Under the pieces are notes generated by a model. That model was not told where the DNA came from. It ran no database searches and saw only the letters and a list, made by a program, of their open reading frames with translations. From Armatimonas rosea (lineage in GTDB: Bacteria > Armatimonadota > Armatimonadia > Armatimonadales > Armatimonadaceae): a stretch of 64,000 bases of DNA. Of this stretch, positions 61,455-64,000 are shown piece after piece (within the stretch, counting starts at the first letter, position 1; each line of letters opens with the position of its first letter). Location of the stretch: assembly GCF_014202505.1 (NCBI RefSeq), contig NZ_JACHGW010000001.1, forward strand, positions 496,001 to 560,000, given 5' to 3'. Made by a program: the position numbers and the translations under genes.

Positions 61455-63919
61455 GCGCCGGCCCCTTTCTGAAACAGAGGGATCTCGATGGTAAAGAGGG
61501 CTCCCTCGCCCGGGGTGCTGGTCGCTTGGATCGTCCCCCCGTGGCGCTCGACAATGCGGCGGCTGATGGCCAGCCCCATGCCCGTGCCTTCGTAGGTGCC
61601 GTGGCCATGGAGCCGCTCGAAGACCTCGAAGATGCGCTCGGTGTACTCGGGGGCGAAGCCGATCCCATTGTCGCTGACGAAGATCTTGGTAAAGCCGGGC
61701 TTTCCGGCGGACTCGGCCCAGACCACGACCTCGGGAGCGACTCCGGGGCGTGCGAACTTGAGGGCGTTGCCGATCAGGTTCTGGAGGAGCTGGCGCATCT
61801 GAAGCGGGTCGGCCTCCAGCTCGGGGAGGGGCTCTAGGCGCACACGGCCGCCGGACTGGAGCACGCGTGCCTCTAGGTCCGAGACCACATCGTAGGCGAT
61901 ATTGTTGAGGTTGACCGCCACAAAGGGCTGTGCCTTGCTGGTCACCCGCGAGTAGGCCAAAAGATCGTCGATCAGCACCTGCATCCGCTCGGCGGCGGAG
62001 AGCATCCGGGCGAGGTAGTCCTGTCCATCCGTGGAGAGATTCTGTGCCTCTTTGGACTTGAGCCGTCCGCCAAAGGCCTGGATCTTGCGCAGGGGCTCCT
62101 TGAGGTCGTGGGAGGCGATCGAGGCGAACTCTTGGAGGGCCTTGTTGCTACGTTGGAGCTCGCTGGTCAGGCTCTGGAGCGCCTCTTCGGCCTCCTTGCG
62201 CTCGGTGACATCGACCGCGGCGCCCAGGATCTGGTCGGGGCGGCCGTGATGGTTGCGCTGGAAGACCGTGTAGCGGCTGTGGTACCAGCGCCAGGCCCCG
62301 CTGGCGGCTTGGAGGCGGCACTCAAACTCCAGGGTCTCATCGAGCGTACTGGAGCGCAGGCGGCGGAACTCGCGCTGGAGCATGCGGCGGTCTTCGGGGT
62401 GCATCAGGCTGGCCAGCTCTCGTCCCACAAACGAGGCGCGTGTCTCGGGGGAGTAGTTGAGCATCTCCGCGATCGAGCGGTTGGCGTAGAGATCCCGGCG
62501 CTGGTTGAGATCGTAGAGGTAGATCAGCATGGGGGCCGTGTCGTTGATCCGGCTGACAAAGTGATTGGCCTCGGAGAGCATGCGCACCGCCTCGGCGCGC
62601 GCGGCATCATCGCGGTAGGCGCTGATGATATTGGCGCAGGCCGAGAGAAAGGGCTGTAGGTAGGCGATTGTCGCTTCGTCGTAGCCGCCGGGCCGGTTGG
62701 CGATCCCCGCGATCCCCACCAGCTCGGTGCCGCGGAAGACCGGGAGCCCGAGGAAGTGCTCGAGCGGTGGGTGGTTGGGCGGGAGGCTGCCACAGCGCGG
62801 ATCGTTTGTGGGGTCGTTGGCGATAACGGGTTTTTCGGTCGTCAGCACCTCACCAAAGATTGCCTCGAGGTTTCTGAACTCAAAACTACCGGTATAGGTG
62901 TCACTGAGCGCCTGGGTCGCGTCGTTCCAGGCGACACTGGTGATGGCATGGGTCTTGACATAGGGCTTGCCGTCGAGCGTGTAGAGCACCTCACCTAAGA
63001 AGCCGTAGTCGCTCTTGGTGAGCGAGAGCAGGCTCTTGAGCAGGCCACCAAACGTCCCTTCAAGGTCTGCATTGTCCAGGAACTGCTGGGAGGCCATGGA
63101 GAGCGCGGCCATGAGCTCTTTTTCTTTTTGGAGTGCTTTCTCGGTCTGCTTGCGCTCGGTGATATCGCGGTAGACCCAGAGGTGACCGCGGTAGTTGGCT
63201 TCGTAGAAGATCGGCAGGTAGTCGCGCTCCAGGATACGGCCATCGGCGAGGCGGAGCTCCTCTTCCCGGACAGGCTCTTGCGCGGCGAGAATCTCTCCCA
63301 CCCGGGTGACAAACTGCTCCGGGGTCGCAAAGAGCTCCTTGCTCTGCTCGCCGGACTGGGAGCAGTCTTGGCCGATCAGCTGCTCAGGCGCGACCGGGAC
63401 CTGGAAGAGATCACAGAACTTCTGGTTGGTGAGGGCGACCTTGCGGTTCTCGTCCTCCAGGAGGACACCGGCGTAGAGATTGGCCACCAGGGTCGCGAGG
63501 CGGTTTTCGCTGGTCTCGAGGGCGCGGGCACTGCGCTTGCGCTCGGTGATATCGCGGATATAGGCCATGAAGTAGAGCGTCTCACCGGGGAGGCGATCAA
63601 TGGCAAGCTCGATATCGATCAGGCTACCGTCGCGCTTGAGGGCCGAGATCTCGATGCGCTTTCCCAGGACATGTGCCTCGCCGGTGGCGAGGTAGCGCTT
63701 CAGGCCGGCCTTGTGGGCATCGCGAAGGTCGTGGGGGACAAGCGTCTCGGCGAGCGGCTGGCCCAGGATCTCGGCGCGGGTGTAGCCAAAGAGGGTCTCT
63801 GCGGCGGGGTTGAACTCCACCACCTTGCCCTGTGTGTCCATCACCACGACCGCATCGAGCGCGATCTCCAAGAGTGTCTGTAGCCCCGTCAGCGAGGAGA
63901 GAGGGGAGTCGGGCTTCAT
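61451..63919 (-). CDS. PAS-PAS-GAF-PAS histidine kinase
   Basis: 822 aa from the ATG at 63919. Cytoplasmic. Order: PAS (VVEFNPAAETLFGYT), PAS (VALTNQKFCDLF), GAF (about 280-440, HFLGLPVFRGTELVGIAG), PAS (YANRSIAEMLNY), HisKA with IASHDLKEPLRKI, and HATPase with NLIGNALKFA, DNGIGF and GTGMGLAISRRI. Start chosen because the ATG forms an ATGA overlap with the end of the upstream gene; a GTG at 63943 is the alternative. It is the most likely donor to the response regulator next to it. Confidence 0.92.
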   Translation of the reverse strand: MKPDSPLSSLTGLQTLLEIALDAVVVMDTQGKVVEFNPAAETLFGYTRAEILGQPLAETLVPHDLRDAHKAGLKRYLATGEAHVLGKRIEISALKRDGSLIDIELAIDRLPGETLYFMAYIRDITERKRSARALETSENRLATLVANLYAGVLLEDENRKVALTNQKFCDLFQVPVAPEQLIGQDCSQSGEQSKELFATPEQFVTRVGEILAAQEPVREEELRLADGRILERDYLPIFYEANYRGHLWVYRDITERKQTEKALQKEKELMAALSMASQQFLDNADLEGTFGGLLKSLLSLTKSDYGFLGEVLYTLDGKPYVKTHAITSVAWNDATQALSDTYTGSFEFRNLEAIFGEVLTTEKPVIANDPTNDPRCGSLPPNHPPLEHFLGLPVFRGTELVGIAGIANRPGGYDEATIAYLQPFLSACANIISAYRDDAARAEAVRMLSEANHFVSRINDTAPMLIYLYDLNQRRDLYANRSIAEMLNYSPETRASFVGRELASLMHPEDRRMLQREFRRLRSSTLDETLEFECRLQAASGAWRWYHSRYTVFQRNHHGRPDQILGAAVDVTERKEAEEALQSLTSELQRSNKALQEFASIASHDLKEPLRKIQAFGGRLKSKEAQNLSTDGQDYLARMLSAAERMQVLIDDLLAYSRVTSKAQPFVAVNLNNIAYDVVSDLEARVLQSGGRVRLEPLPELEADPLQMRQLLQNLIGNALKFARPGVAPEVVVWAESAGKPGFTKIFVSDNGIGFAPEYTERIFEVFERLHGHGTYEGTGMGLAISRRIVERHGGTIQATSTPGEGALFTIEIPLFQKGAGA

Positions 63920-64000
63920 GTGGGGATCCTTAGGTTCTGCCACTGGAGCCGCATCAGCCGTGCGATGGCTCCGGGATCGTCGTTCTGGCGTGCAAGGGCG
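63916..64000 (-). CDS. C-terminal end of an upstream gene (runs off right edge)
   Basis: The last 27 codons of a frame are visible, ending ARLMRLQWQNLRIPT and TGA. The stop overlaps the kinase ATG by 4 bases (ATGA), the same spacing as the other junctions in this unit, so it is likely the preceding gene of the same operon. Too short to name. Confidence 0.5.
   Translation of the reverse strand, partial: ALARQNDDPGAIARLMRLQWQNLRIPT

Overview
The window is high-GC bacterial chromosome with dense, mostly intact genes and no transposases, phage genes, tRNAs, rRNAs or CRISPR arrays that I can see. The best guess for the organism is an Armatimonadota-like or other PVC/Planctomycete-like lineage. 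The clues are a DUF1501 protein paired with a PSCyt1/DUF1549/DUF1553 protein, a TIGR03790-type protein, a YfhO-type membrane protein, GH44 and GH81 glycosidases, and a UbiA-type polyprenyl-phosphate phosphoribosyltransferase. No 16S gene is present, so this is inference. Many genes have a TAnnnT hexamer ending 4-10 bases before the start codon, which suggests frequent leaderless mRNAs.

Layout. 1-4.5 kb: the N-terminus of a membrane protein, a tandem two-domain sugar nucleotidyltransferase, and a divergent YfhO-like membrane protein. 4.5-8.3 kb: GH44 and GH81 glucanases, both without a signal peptide. 8.3-17.1 kb (minus strand): a class III cyclase-STAND ATPase-TPR protein followed by two paralogous TPR-CHAT caspase-like proteases with an RPID[T/S]PS repeat tract inside the CHAT domain. 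This is the strongest candidate for an undescribed signalling or abortive-infection system. 17.1-20.0 kb: MFS transporter, PPP phosphatase and CHAD protein, all minus. 20.3-23.6 kb: an anchored hypothetical protein, gltD and an ECF sigma factor.

23.7-30.3 kb: secE-nusG-rplK-rplA with a promoter, leader hairpin and bidirectional terminator; two minus-strand hypotheticals; def and fmt separated by a 145-bp element with 33-bp perfect inverted arms; and a secreted protein. 30.3-35.3 kb: UbiA-type prenyltransferase, M32 carboxypeptidase, amidohydrolase, small anchored protein and lipoprotein polysaccharide deacetylase. 35.4-39.9 kb: DUF1501 and PSCyt1/DUF1549/DUF1553 pair. 39.9-46.4 kb: hypotheticals, MATE transporter, alpha/beta hydrolase and TIGR03790 protein. 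46.4-49.6 kb: PAS-GGDEF-HD-GYP protein and a phytanoyl-CoA dioxygenase-like enzyme.

49.7-64 kb (minus strand): one long co-directional run. It begins with a sensor kinase, response regulator, REC-PP2C-HATPase fusion and STAS protein. It continues with an exopolysaccharide locus of phosphodiesterase-like enzyme, Wzy-like polymerase, Wzx-like flippase, Wzz-like protein, GT4 glycosyltransferase, nucleotidyltransferase-like protein and deacetylase. Several pairs overlap as ATGA, so translation is probably coupled. Arrangement suggests that the partner-switch module governs, or is at least co-expressed with, polysaccharide export. No stretch longer than about 300 bases lacks a gene; the larger gaps (20039-20283, 23641-23865, 28114-28283) hold palindromic elements described individually.
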